Source: Callaeas wilsoni
Taxonomy: Eukaryota > Chordata > Aves > Passeriformes > Callaeidae
DNA: 64,000 bases
Direction of reading: 5' to 3'
Assembly: GCA_013398955.1 (NCBI GenBank)
Contig: VWPU01009689.1
Span: forward strand, 245,345-309,344
Within the stretch, counting starts at the first letter, position 1, and every line of letters begins with the position of its first letter. Shown piece by piece: positions 1 through 10,900 of this stretch. The notes below the pieces were generated by a model. The model worked only from the letters and a program-made list of their open reading frames with translations. It ran no database searches and had not been told where the DNA came from. The position numbers were made by a program, and so were the translations under genes.

Positions 1-169
1 ATTTCATTCTTAGAGAAATTTATCTTTTAATATTGCACTAGAGATTCCTTTCCAGTAATAGAATTGCTGGGTTTTTTTCTGAAACTAGAAATAGGTTGCA
101 ACCCATCCCTCTGCTTGTATTTTTTCCCTTTTGTCCAAAAGTTTTTTAGACCACAGTTGCTTCTTTCAT
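1..169. other. Unannotated unique sequence at window edge
   Basis: AT-rich unique sequence with no recognisable gene, repeat family or RNA. A short antisense open frame here continues into the A-rich tract and has no coding character. It could be the flank of a retroposed element that ends in the A-rich tract, but I do not recognise one. Confidence 0.4.
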
Positions 170-285
170 AAAAAAAAACAAAAAAGAACAAAAAAAAGAA
201 AAAACCCAAACCAAACAAAAAACAAAAACAAACAAAAAAAAATCAAACAAAAAAAGAAGAGAGAACCCAAAACAAAACAACAAAC
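170..285. repeat. A-rich low-complexity tract, (CAAA)n-like
   Basis: About 115 bases consist almost only of A runs broken by single C or G, with recurring CAAAA and CAAACAAA units. The phenylalanine-rich antisense frame over it is a composition artefact. Bird CR1 elements do not end in poly(A), so this is more likely simple-sequence expansion than a retrotransposon tail. Confidence 0.85.
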
Positions 286-1862
286 AAGTACTAAGAAATA
301 TGGGAAGTGACTGGAGGATTAGAAAAGTAGGTCACATGTCAAAAGCTCATACATGATATTACAGTGAAAAAATCCCTGTAAGGTAAATGAGCCTTGTGAT
401 CCTAGGTGCCCTTGGAAGGGGCATCCCACCTCATGCTTTCCTGTGTCTTCTAATTTTGACATTAGGGGAAGAGAGGGGATCAGCCTGTATGACTGTCCCT
501 TTTCCATCCAGAGTGAGTTAATTTATTGCTCAGCTTGTGGGATCACTGTGCAGTCCAGCGAGCTACTGCAGTGGGTATTTAAGCAGAGACTTTCTAGGCG
601 TGAGCTATGATCTCTCTGCTCAGTTGGCACAGCAGCAATGGATTCTGCCTTCTCCTCTCTGCAGTTTTGAAAGATGGAAATTGCTGCCTCACATTAGAAT
701 GATGGTTTGACAGCCTTCTGCACCACTCAAAAGTCTCATAGCAGGGTGGAACAACACAGCTTCCCAGTTGCCACTGAAGGGGAAAGAAACATGTCAGGAC
801 TTGCAGGGATCCACAGGGATCTCCGGGAGCAGAGATTATCACATCTTTGCGCAGCGTGATGCATCTTGTGATTGCCTTTTTACCCCACCTGCAAAGCAGC
901 TCTTCGGGAGCAAGCAAATTCACACACCACAATGGAGTTGTGGTCTGGCTCCGGAATTTCTGCAGGAGGGAATGAATTCCTGTGGATCTCTATCGTGAGC
1001 TTGCCCCAGGCAGCTCTCACCCCTATACTATATCAACGCAAAACCAAGAGATTACTGCTGTCTGGAACACAGCTTGCCTCTGGTACCTAGGTAAATGGTG
1101 TAGTGATGCAAGACACAATTCCAGGCCATGCTGGGAGAATTTGGCAATGATACCATGGAACTAATACATCTATGAGTAATCAGCATTGCAGGTATATTTG
1201 AAATTCTAGCAAGATTCAAGAAAACGGGATTCTCAGCTTGTGCTGAGAACACTAATGGCACACACAGACCCCTCTTACGCTCCCTTGCAGGTGCCAGTAG
1301 ATGAACTCTCCACAAGAATGCTCCTCTTGCCTTCTGCAGGGCTCACTTGAGACTGGTCTCATGCAGAATGTGACTTTGAAATATGGCTCCTTCTCACAAA
1401 ACCACGTTTGTTGTATTCCTCTTGTTTAACTTGAGGATGGGAGGGGGTTCAACTACCACCTAACTGGGTTTCAGCTGGACACCATGAAAACATGGAGACA
1501 GAAGCAAAGTAGGAGTATAAGTCAGCCAGCCCTAGGAAAATACAAATGTTTTACTCAGGTTGCAGACATTCACAAGGCACAGAGATGTTATGATGTCCTG
1601 CTCATTCCCTGGCAGTACATGAGGAAACAGCTGCAGAATGATGGGGAGATGTAGGAAGAAAGCATTGAGGGATAACTCCTGAAGGACTTCACCAGTGAGC
1701 ATATTGCAAGCCATGGCAAAGCGGTGACCAGAACGCAAACTGCATATGTGAAAAAGCTGAAGCAAAAATTATATATTCAGAGCCTAAGAGGAGATGTTGT
1801 GATCTGGATGGATTCTAGGGCAGAAGGGGAGACACATGTGTAGATATCGCTGCCCAATTTAG
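286..1862. other. Unique intergenic or intronic DNA, nothing recognised
   Basis: No gene or repeat is recognised. Open frames of 60-112 codons occur on both strands around 594-1315, but they overlap each other and have no recognisable domain. I treat them as chance. Confidence 0.5.
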
Positions 1863-2476
1863 TAAACTGTGCTGGTTTGAAAGCAAAACCAGTGAGAAAC
1901 TCCAAGTCAGAAGTACGATTCAATAGGAAAAACTACAATAAATGCAATAGTAGAAAAAGAAACCACTGACAGAGTCAGGATACAACCTGACACCCTGTCA
2001 GTCAGGGTGTTGGTGGCAGTCCAATAAAATGGTGGCTGCAGTCCTTCAGAGTTCTGTTGAAGACGATTCTGTTGAAGCAGTGACCCTGTAGAAAAGGTCT
2101 GGTCTTCACCTGAAGGTCCAGTGGTAGCTCTTGTCCTCTGGGAATCCAGGAGGTAAGGGCTGCCTCTGGTGTTCGAAATCTCAGCTTATATCCAGGATGG
2201 GATGCTTGGTCCCTCCCTCTGGGCAGAGCATCTCACAATGGGATGATGTAATTTTATCAGTCATGTGGTGAGACGAGATGGCCCATTAACAGGAGATAGC
2301 CTCCCTAGAGGGAGGATGGGGCATGGGAGAGATAAGGAACCCTGCCCCACCTGGTTTCGACAGCTGGCCCATTGACAGAAGATAGTCCAGAGAGAGGAGG
2401 CAAGGGACACAGCCCCACCTGGTTTTAACAGCTCCTGAAGATGGTAATAGAATACACTGCAACCCAGGACATAAAC
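1863..2476 (-). mobile_element. Solo ERV LTR (avian) with perfect 5-bp TSD
   Basis: A solo endogenous-retrovirus LTR spans 1868-2471 (604 bp). On the + strand it starts TGTGCTGGTTTGAAAG and ends CCAGGACA, so it is bounded by TG...CA. It is flanked by identical 5-bp target duplications, TAAAC at 1863-1867 and TAAAC at 2472-2476. The sequence is of a type I recall from songbird LTR copies. Antisense orientation is inferred from the TATA-like GGATATAAGC on the minus strand at about 2184-2193. The usual poly(A) signal near 1930 looks decayed. No gag, pol or env lies next to it, so the provirus has recombined to a single LTR. Family assignment is from memory. The repeat call is strong; the orientation is less certain. 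Confidence 0.88.
1990..2010. other. 8-bp perfect stem hairpin inside the LTR
   Basis: ACACCCTG (1990-1997) and CAGGGTGT (2003-2010) are perfect inverted repeats around the 5-base loop TCAGT. If the LTR is transcribed from the minus strand, this lies within the transcript. Confidence 0.6.
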
Positions 2477-5211
2477 CTAGCTGCTTCAAGAGAAAAAAAA
2501 TAAGAAAGAAAAGGAACAGCTCTAGAGCATGATTCACTTCATCCTAAAACAGATGTTGAGATATGTCATATGAGTCACAGCGTAAAATTGCCTATTTCCC
2601 TCTGTTGATTATAAAAGGGAGTCCAGAGTGATTAGTTCAGATGAAGACACCTACAATTATGAATATGTTAGATGAGCTGAATCTCCCCAAAAAGATTCTC
2701 AGTGAGGGTGCAGGCATGGACACAGGCTTTGAGAGACAGCATTTAAACATGGAGTCTTAAACCTACCTTATCAGTTATTGGAAGAGCTTTTATCTCTGAG
2801 AGGAAACACATGATTTTTGAGTAAAAAATGCACCTGACATTAGTCATGGAAGCTTACGGATCAGAGTTTCCACTTAAGGGTGTGTGGGGTCTCCTATTTG
2901 AACCGCCAAGTCTGAACTTGGATACACAAACTGGCTTTCTACAGTGAACTGAGCTACTGCAGAAGTAGGAGAGCTATCTCTTTCTGTTACATAGATATTT
3001 GAACTTTGGCCTATTACTAGTAATACAACAGATTTTGTGAGAACAGGAATGATCCAACTGGTATTCTCTAGTGGAATGCACTTAGCGGAAGAGTGGAGCT
3101 GGAAAAGCTGGAATCTGGCAGAGGATCAGAGGGAAGACAGGACACCAGGGCAAGTGGTAGGGCCATCGCTGCAGAGGAAAAGTTGTGTCTGCGTCTATAC
3201 CAGGACCTCCTTGGATGTGAGCTGCCCTTTCTGACCTCTACAGATAGGGTGTATTGGGAGAAACTGCTTCCATAGCCTCCAGGAAGAAATGGCAGGAGAA
3301 TAGGCACTCTGCCAATGGGACCAAAGTACTGTAAAATTTTCCCTTTAATTTGTTTAACTACAGAACATTATTTGCTCAGCTAGATTTCCCTTATCCCAGG
3401 TAGCTTATCTCGCTTATGGGGTAACAAAACCAAGGGGCAGAAATACCCATTCTTCTGCCCTCAACAGTCACTCCCATGTCTGGCAATATATTCTCATTTT
3501 TATGCTGCACCTGTCCAAGGACAATTTCATGAACTTATAGAGGCCTGCAACAAAAAGGATGTATCCTAAATCCAGGAGCGTGGTGCAGAACCCCCCAACC
3601 AGCACTGAGGGAAACAGCTGAGGGCCAGTAGTATCATCCTGGAAGTAAACTGCTACTTCCTGGCCCCATCATTCCTCATGGTGATGAGCTGAATGTATGG
3701 ACAAAAAGCTGTCTACAGCACCAATGCAATGCAAGTCTGTGGTGGGTTTATCTGCATACTCCAAAGGAGGGCTTTGTGCAGAGGCGGTCCAGCCTTTGGG
3801 TCCTTGCAAAGCTAAGGTTACAGATCTGCTTTTGGGACTTTGTGCCCTCGTTATGGTTAGATGGGAAGAGCTGCAGCCATCAACAAGAGGTGATTAAAAG
3901 TCTAAAAGTTCTTTAGCAAGAATTTCTTCTCACATTTCCAGCTAATTGGAGATAATCATGTAAGCTTCCCTCCACTCTCCGTTTAACAGACTGCTGACAT
4001 TTCCATGTCTGGCTTGTGGTAGCCTTATGGGGCTTGACATCTGTGCATGGCAAAAGCATTTAGCTTCAGAGCTATGTTCCCAGAGAGTGCCATCAATGTG
4101 GAAAAATTCTGTTCACTTAATAAATGTGCTCTGTAGTCTTGGGGGCTCTATAACATTTGAAAAAGAGGGAGAGCAAGGCTACTCTTAGAAGCATCAGGAG
4201 AGCAGTCAAAATGGTACTCAGCACAGATGGCTCCTACAACTGTGAACCACACATTGGCTAATATGAAACAGCTGTGCAGATGCTTTTCTGCATGGGTGAA
4301 ATAAAAGCATTTGGCCAATATGCCATGGGTCTGAGACACAGAGACTGCTGAGACACCCTGCAGTGGCACGAGGTAGACAGCATGGCTCTGAAGGAAGGCA
4401 GCAGCTCAGCAGAAGATGTTAGTGCACGCTTCTCAGTGCTGTGCTGCAAGTGCCCGGCTTATTCCCCCACTTCTCCTTCTGCACCTTGCCCTTCAGTAGG
4501 GGAATGTGTGTCTCAAGTGTGTTAGCTGGCTTGGTTCAGGATATGACCCTTCATCCTGGCAGGATTTCAACTGTTTCGTGCTCTGGGGTATGACACTGCC
4601 TTTATTTAGGGGTAGCCATAATGGAGGATTTTATTTTTCTCAGTGAAAATGAAGCTCAGAAGTAGTATCCAACAGAAAAATAATATCTTCCTTTGGTCTT
4701 TCATGTTTCCTCTGTGGCTCACCTGTAAGAAGTAGGTGGAACAGAGAGAGAGATCAGGAAGTGTTTAATAACCTCCTGGTTATTTAATCTGTAAATACCA
4801 AGCTTTGAGGGGACTTTGATGTGAAAGTACATCAAAAGATAGGGTTGGAATTCAAAATTATCTCAACAAACAGGAGACGTAGGCTGAAAAAAAACCAAAA
4901 AACTCAGTAAGATAAATACGAGTTCAGGTATACAAAAATATTCAACTAGGGACCTACTGGGTTGGGAAAAACTCCATGAGTTATGCAGGAAAGGATGTAG
5001 GGGTTGTGATGCATCCATCGTAGGCTGAACACAAGGCAGAACTGTTATATGAAGATAATACTGAGGTGTATGAACAGGATTATAAAGCATCCAAAAGAAC
5101 TTTTGTTCAAAGCCAAGATGTAGTTCAATGTCTGTGTATGTACACTGTGTTTCAAGAAAGATGGAAACTGTCTGGGGAGAATCTTCCTGCAGAGATAGAT
5201 TAACTGGGAAA
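2477..5211. other. Unique DNA, no gene recognised
   Basis: No coding gene, RNA gene or recognised repeat. A TATAAAAG string lies near 2610 without other promoter signs. Overlapping open frames at 3037-3307 on both strands and at 4148-4449 on the minus strand carry no known domain. The stretch at about 2540-2760 could be an undiagnosed old repeat, but I cannot name it. Confidence 0.45.
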
Positions 5212-5342
5212 TTTAGCTCAAAGGAGACTTGCAGAGGTCATCTAGTCCAAATTTATGCTCCAAACAAAGTTAACTTCAAAACCTAGTTCAAGGTCTTTCC
5301 CAGATCAGTCTTGAAAATTTCCAATTTTACTTTCTCTCTGGA
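5212..5342 (-). mobile_element. CR1 LINE fragment, antisense 3' region
   Basis: The + strand reads GAGGTCATCTAGTCCAA at about 5236, followed by stretches resembling 'caaacaaagttaacttcaaa' and 'cttgaaaatttccaa'. This order matches the reverse complement of the CR1 3' region that is common in bird genomes. The copy is diverged and 5'-truncated, and the terminal octamers are not evident. It has no coding capacity. CR1 is the main non-LTR retrotransposon of birds. Confidence 0.75.
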
Positions 5343-7246
5343 ATATGAGAAAGACTTAAGAAATGGGATTTTATCTCTGAAGGACTCAAGTTCAGGGTGT
5401 TCATTAGTGATTTATAGGACTTAGATTAAATATTACGAGAAGCTGGGTCTTCAGTGAAGGCACAGCAACATGCCCATAATCTTCAGATATTTGCATTTCC
5501 TCACCCAGTGGAAAATACATGGGATGGAATTCTTCCATTCTGTTTCCACTTTAGGAGTAGTTCATTTGCTCTTGTCCATGTCATTGAAAACTTCTGAAGC
5601 AGCCTGGTCCTGACTTGCTCAAGAATTCAGTTCTAAAGATATATTTGCTAGAATCTCTAAGACGAAAAGGTTTATGAATACCTTTATTTTTTCTTATGGT
5701 ATAATCTAAGCATATTTAAATTAAAAGATAACCAGAAATCATAAGAATCACTTATGAGGGCAAAAGGATTATTCTAGAATCCTTTTCCACCTCTACCCTG
5801 ATCATCTCTATTCACTGCAGGTTCAGCCTAGATGACCACAAGTCTTGCCAGAGTCTGGGCTGTACCACTGCAAGTACCGTGTCTTCACTTTAGTCATGCA
5901 TCCAGCCATGTGTGTTTGGGTCCTTCCTGCAAGGATCTTGACCCTTTCCTGGACACAGCTGACAGAGCTCACCTGCCCAGGACGAATGGTGGTCAGAACC
6001 CAAAACACCACCAACATTTGACTGGGCTTTAACTATTTATAGAACAGAGGGTTTCCACTTCAATTTGGAAAACAGTTGAAGTAGTAGACTGAAGATATTC
6101 TTTCTTTTGAAGGCTAGTAAATGCTAATGCCCTGCACACACACATAAACACACCCACACCTCGTTTTGTTTTGAAGTGATGAACTCACCACCATATAGCA
6201 ATTATTCAATTTCAAAATGAGTCATATTAACTACCAGACGAGTGAAATCTGTCCACGCAGTAACTTTTGGCATTACAAATCTCTTTCAAGAATTTCCTAT
6301 TAGCCTATTTCTTTGTGCCTTTTAGGAGAAAATGGAGTGACTGGTTTAGTTTGGCAACATAAAATTTAGCCATTCAAGGACAGGCAAGAGGCAGGTGATC
6401 CATGAAGAATCAAATTCAAGTGAGGTCTGAAAACCTGTTGTTAATGAAAATTTCAGCTCAGTGCTGGAATCCAGTGAAACCTTCAAACTTATTGTTATTC
6501 ATTAAACAGATTGAAGGAGTGAAATGAAATTCAGCAAATTGTCCGCCTCTGCAGAGTACAATATGTTCATTTTCAAGGGAAACTGGTGTATGGATGGGAG
6601 ATGAAGCATAAGCCACTCTTACCTTGGGGCGGTGGGGGTGGGGCACGGTACTTGGGGGTCAAATGTATTTTAAAAAGCCACGTCCCTCTCTCAATGCACT
6701 TGCACACCCCTCACTGGCCTGTCTGACCCCTTCAATATGCCCTGGTGAAAAAGTCCAGCTGTCCATCTTCACCTGCTGCATGTGCTGATGCCAGGGCACC
6801 AAATGTTCACAAGTGGCATCCACACTAAGCCCTACCCAAATTCTTCACTGAATCTTTTATTAAGACTAACCTCTGCTTCAGCCCTGCTCCTGTGGCATTT
6901 TGTGGGAGATAATTTGAAGCTGAGTGGCCTGACTGATTGAAACACAGAGCTAAAGATGAGAGGGGAAGACCCTTCCTTCGGTCACTGAGCATGTTACCTT
7001 CTTCCTGCCATTCAAGTGATTGATTTTGTTGTAATTAGCCAGACAGATCTGTTTATTATTTGCTCTGTGACAGTCTCCATGAAAGACTAGAGGAATTTTT
7101 GTTGTGGAGACCCAGAGAAAGAGACGGTGTTCCATGAAGTACTGTGTCATTAGACAGGACCAACAAAGAGAAAAAGAACAGAAGAAACACTTTCTCCTGT
7201 GTTAAGGGGGAGCTGGGATAGCTCGCTGGGGTAGTCAGAGCTCAGC
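5343..7246. other. Unique DNA with a short CA-rich patch
   Basis: No gene is recognised. An impure CA-rich stretch occurs at about 6136-6162. The open frames at 5823-6032 lie on both strands over the same bases and are not convincing. Confidence 0.45.
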
Positions 7247-7251
7247 ACCCT

Positions 7252-7967
7252 TGTGCCGGTTTGGACACAAATCCAGGAGGAAACAACCCGAGAGGGGCGT
7301 CTCTCTCTCTCTCTCTCCTGCCTGCCAGGCAAGCAGGCCCCGGCAGCACCCCCCCCACGGATTCGCGAAAATAATTTCTCGAGTGAAAGTGAAAAAAACC
7401 TATTTATTTAACAAACAGAGTCCCCCGCTGTCACAGGGAAAAAAGCATATTGAAACCCCCTCCCCTGTCCCCTAAAAGAGGACTATGGATTTTAGAGTTC
7501 TTTCTGTAGGTAAAACCTGCAGTCCTGAGCTGGGCCGGGCCGGCCAGGCAGGGTCCGACGATCCCCCTTGGAGGGTCCCGCCGAGCAGCTCCGGAGATGA
7601 CAGCCGGTCTCAGATGATAAGCAAGCCAAAAACAGTCCAAAAAGGAAAAGAAGCCACTGAGGCAGATCACAGTCCCTTCTCTGCTGAAAGCCGAATAGAC
7701 TAGAGAGCAAAAGTCCTCCAACCAACCAAATGTTGTCAGAATCGGGAGAGAAAAGAATGCAAAACATTCTAGTTGCAAGGTCAAGCTGGCTGCTTTGAAG
7801 AGTTCTCTCGGCTTCTCTCTCTCCCCTTTGCAATTTAAAGGTACACCAGAAATCAAGCAGGCGATGGGGAATACAGTATTGTCATAGGATCACCCCAAGA
7901 CAACCCTCTTTCCCCACTTACTCCTTTTGTTTATGTCATACAGTATTACCACAAAGATTCAAGAACA
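7252..7967 (-). mobile_element. Solo ERV LTR (avian), second family
   Basis: On the + strand the element begins TGTGCCGGTTTGGACAC and ends near CAAGAACA, about 716 bp. It is a type I recall from songbird LTR copies. The minus-strand orientation is supported by AATAAA read from the complement of TTTATT at 7403-7408 and a TATA-like CTTTAAATTG near 7831-7840. The flanks ACCCT (7247-7251) and ACCTT (7968-7972) match at 4 of 5 bases and may be an aged target duplication. An alternative right end is ACCACA at 7953. Open frames of up to 141 codons across it are fortuitous, as no retroviral protein motif is present. Confidence 0.8.
7303..7319. repeat. Short (TC)n run within the LTR
   Basis: A pure TC dinucleotide run of about 17 bases lies inside the LTR end, as commonly seen in copies of this element. 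Confidence 0.6.
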
Positions 7968-7972
7968 ACCTT

Positions 7973-10900
7973 CCTTCAAGGAAACACAGTGAGCATGGCT
8001 GGACTTCGGCCTTTCCTGCCTGTCTGCCATGCTGCTTCTCTGCTGAGCTGGACAGGGAGACCTGTCACCTAGGCTTAGAAATGCCACATATCTAAGCTTA
8101 GAAATGCCCAGTGCGGATGGTGCCCATATCCACCTGTGGCACCAGCTCCACCTGGGAAACAGGGAGGGGAACAAGCACTTGTCAGATTAGTCAGACTGGG
8201 GTTAGATGTCTGCCTCGAGAGCAATGACTCTGTTTCTCCCCTAACTACAAAAGGAACCTGAATATGAACTTGAATATGCTCATGCAGTAGCTGAAATGAA
8301 CATGCTAAGTGAAATATAGACATTGGCATGACTCTCAGCTGAGGCAACTAGAGGTTAACAGAGTTAGGAGCATGCAGTTTAAAGTAGAAGTCTTTTTCCA
8401 TCATCTGTTTTTTATTTTTTTAAGTAAAAATTGTAAGAAAGCCAATTCTTCAAGGTCCTAGAGGCTAAAGATCGCAGCATGCTGCTTCAGAGCTTGCTTG
8501 ATTAGTATTTAATTCAGTCAGTCATTTCTCCTAATGAAACATCTCACCTATAACATTTCTCTGAGCTTTGGGGTTTATTTTCCATAGAAAATTATCTTAA
8601 ATTATCTTTTAAAAAGAATAGTACTGTGCAATTGTAGTTACTTTCCTCAAGTGAGTGCACAGCACCCTGCAGTTGTCAGCTGCACCTCTCACCACATTAC
8701 TACCCTCTCTTGTTGCCAGAAGTACACTGATAAACAGGGATTTCTCTCAAGGCCAAGTCTCTCTTGATGTGTGCAATGCCTGACAGGATGGGGTGCCAAT
8801 CAATAATTAAGGTCAATCTGTCATATGCTCATGTGCTGTGCTCTCATAACAAAGCAGCTGTTGAGCCAAGAAGGAGCTCTGGGTGCCCATTACACCACAC
8901 ACTGCCTCACTTGTTAATTGTGTTTGAATAATGAAAAGTCCTTTGGGAATTAAGTTTGGTGTGGAAGTCCAAATGTGCATTTGCTTTGGGAAATGAGGTG
9001 TTGGGAGTAAATTGCCTGCTGACGGTCTCATGGCCCCTGGGCACTTTGGGGTGGATCTGGACCACCTACAAGAGTACCTTGTGAATATTTAGGCACCGGT
9101 GAAGGAATTCAGGGAAATGACGAGTGCTTTAAAAAGCCTACAGCTGTCTAACCATGACCTGTACGTCTGGGCACAGAAGGGGACAGGCTGCAAAGAGGGG
9201 CAAACCCAGTAGGGCACAAGGCATCAGGGCAGCCTGGGCTGGCAGAGCCCTGAAGGCACGCTCGGCTCCCGCAGACCTGCGCACCCAGAACCACAGGCAA
9301 GCAGCCCAAACACAATCTGCTGGCAAGAAGATTCCCAGCCAGCATCATTTGCTCAATTGAAACTCCTTCCAAAATTGTTTAAAAAGTTAAATTACCCATC
9401 TATTGAATGGGGAAACAGGGAGGCAAAGTGCAGGGCCACCTGGCAGCCCCCAGCAGAGCACCCTCTCTGCTGTGTTTGCTCTGTGCTCACTCCTGGGGCT
9501 TTGCTGCTCCAACGTAAGTGCGAAGTTCAATTGCCATAGCAACAGCATCTGGCAGGTGCAAAACACAATTCTCTCTGCTAGATGTAAGGGAAAACCTTTC
9601 TGCTCCAGGGAAGGGAACTGTCAGTTGTAATGAAGATTGTCCTCTCTTCTCTTACCTGGAAACATAGCAAGGAAAACTCTTTATTGATTTTTCGTGAGAG
9701 GACTGGGGCTCCAGGTTCATTATCTTCCACTGTTTTTCTTTGATACGCAATAGGTATCCGTATAGGTAGAGGCACCAAGTGTTTGAGCTATATATAACAC
9801 CATCTACAAAGCAGCCAAGGGAATTTCTCTCCACAGATGCAATGAGAAGGAGGTGAAGTTGCATGGAAAATGATGCTGCTTTTCCCAGTGTCCCCATGAT
9901 TGTTCTCACTGGCCAGAACACAGGTCATCTTTGACAAGGCAGAGGTGGCCCAGAGAGCTTCCTCCCTCTATTTTAAGGTTGCTGGGCTCTGGTACTTGGG
10001 GCAGATGTGTAGGACAAGCCTCCCTGCTTGATACAGACACAATTTCCCCCAGACTGTGCCCCAGGAGCAGGCTTTTTCCCACAGAGATAGTGTTGGGATG
10101 CACCCAGGGCTTGGGGCTGGGCAGCACTGCATCCACTGAGACACCCACCATTCCCTTGCCTTTAAACCTTGCACACTTTGGGAAAGGGGTGTCCAACTGC
10201 ACAGCCCAAAAGCACGTGTGTTTTCATTGCTTTACTCATCTGGAACATGGATGATAGGGTTACCCAGTGCAGAGAGACTGAAGAGGAAGAGAGGGAGGTG
10301 TTTGGCCACATATGTCCACATAACCATCAGTTAGCATATTTTTCATTTGTCATTCAATTTAAATATTTGAGGGCCATCCCTTATTATTTAGAATTGTCCC
10401 CTATTCCACAAAAATGCTGTATTTTACTATTGAGCTTAGGAGCATGTTTTATGGTCAACAAAGCCAGCAGAGCAGGGGAGGGTGTGGTATACAGATGACA
10501 ATCGGAGCTCTGTCCCACCAGGTTGCAGAAGAGTATTAGAGAAACAGGCCTTTTATAAAAGCTTCTCAATTCTTTCCACTTTTCTTTTTTTTTCCTATAC
10601 AAATATAACTCAAAATTAATTTTGATTTGAAGAATGAGTTCCAGGAAGGAGTTGGCATCACAGCTTTCCAGGCACATCTTGTATTGTAACATTATCACCC
10701 AAATAAGAAAATGTACAGGTAAACCATGAGGCAGGTGAGCAGTGTCGGTGTGTGCTCTGACAATGAGTGTGCTCTGTGATGCTGCATAATAAGTACTAAT
10801 TATTAAACATGTATTTCCATGTTACACAGTATTCCTTTCTGTTTTAGAGGGAGTCAAATCCAGGGTAATCATTCTGCTTACTTAGCAGTGTTATAAATAA

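Noticed and set aside
7431..7856. 141-codon minus-strand frame
   Set aside because: It is contained in a solo LTR and has no protein similarity that I recognise.
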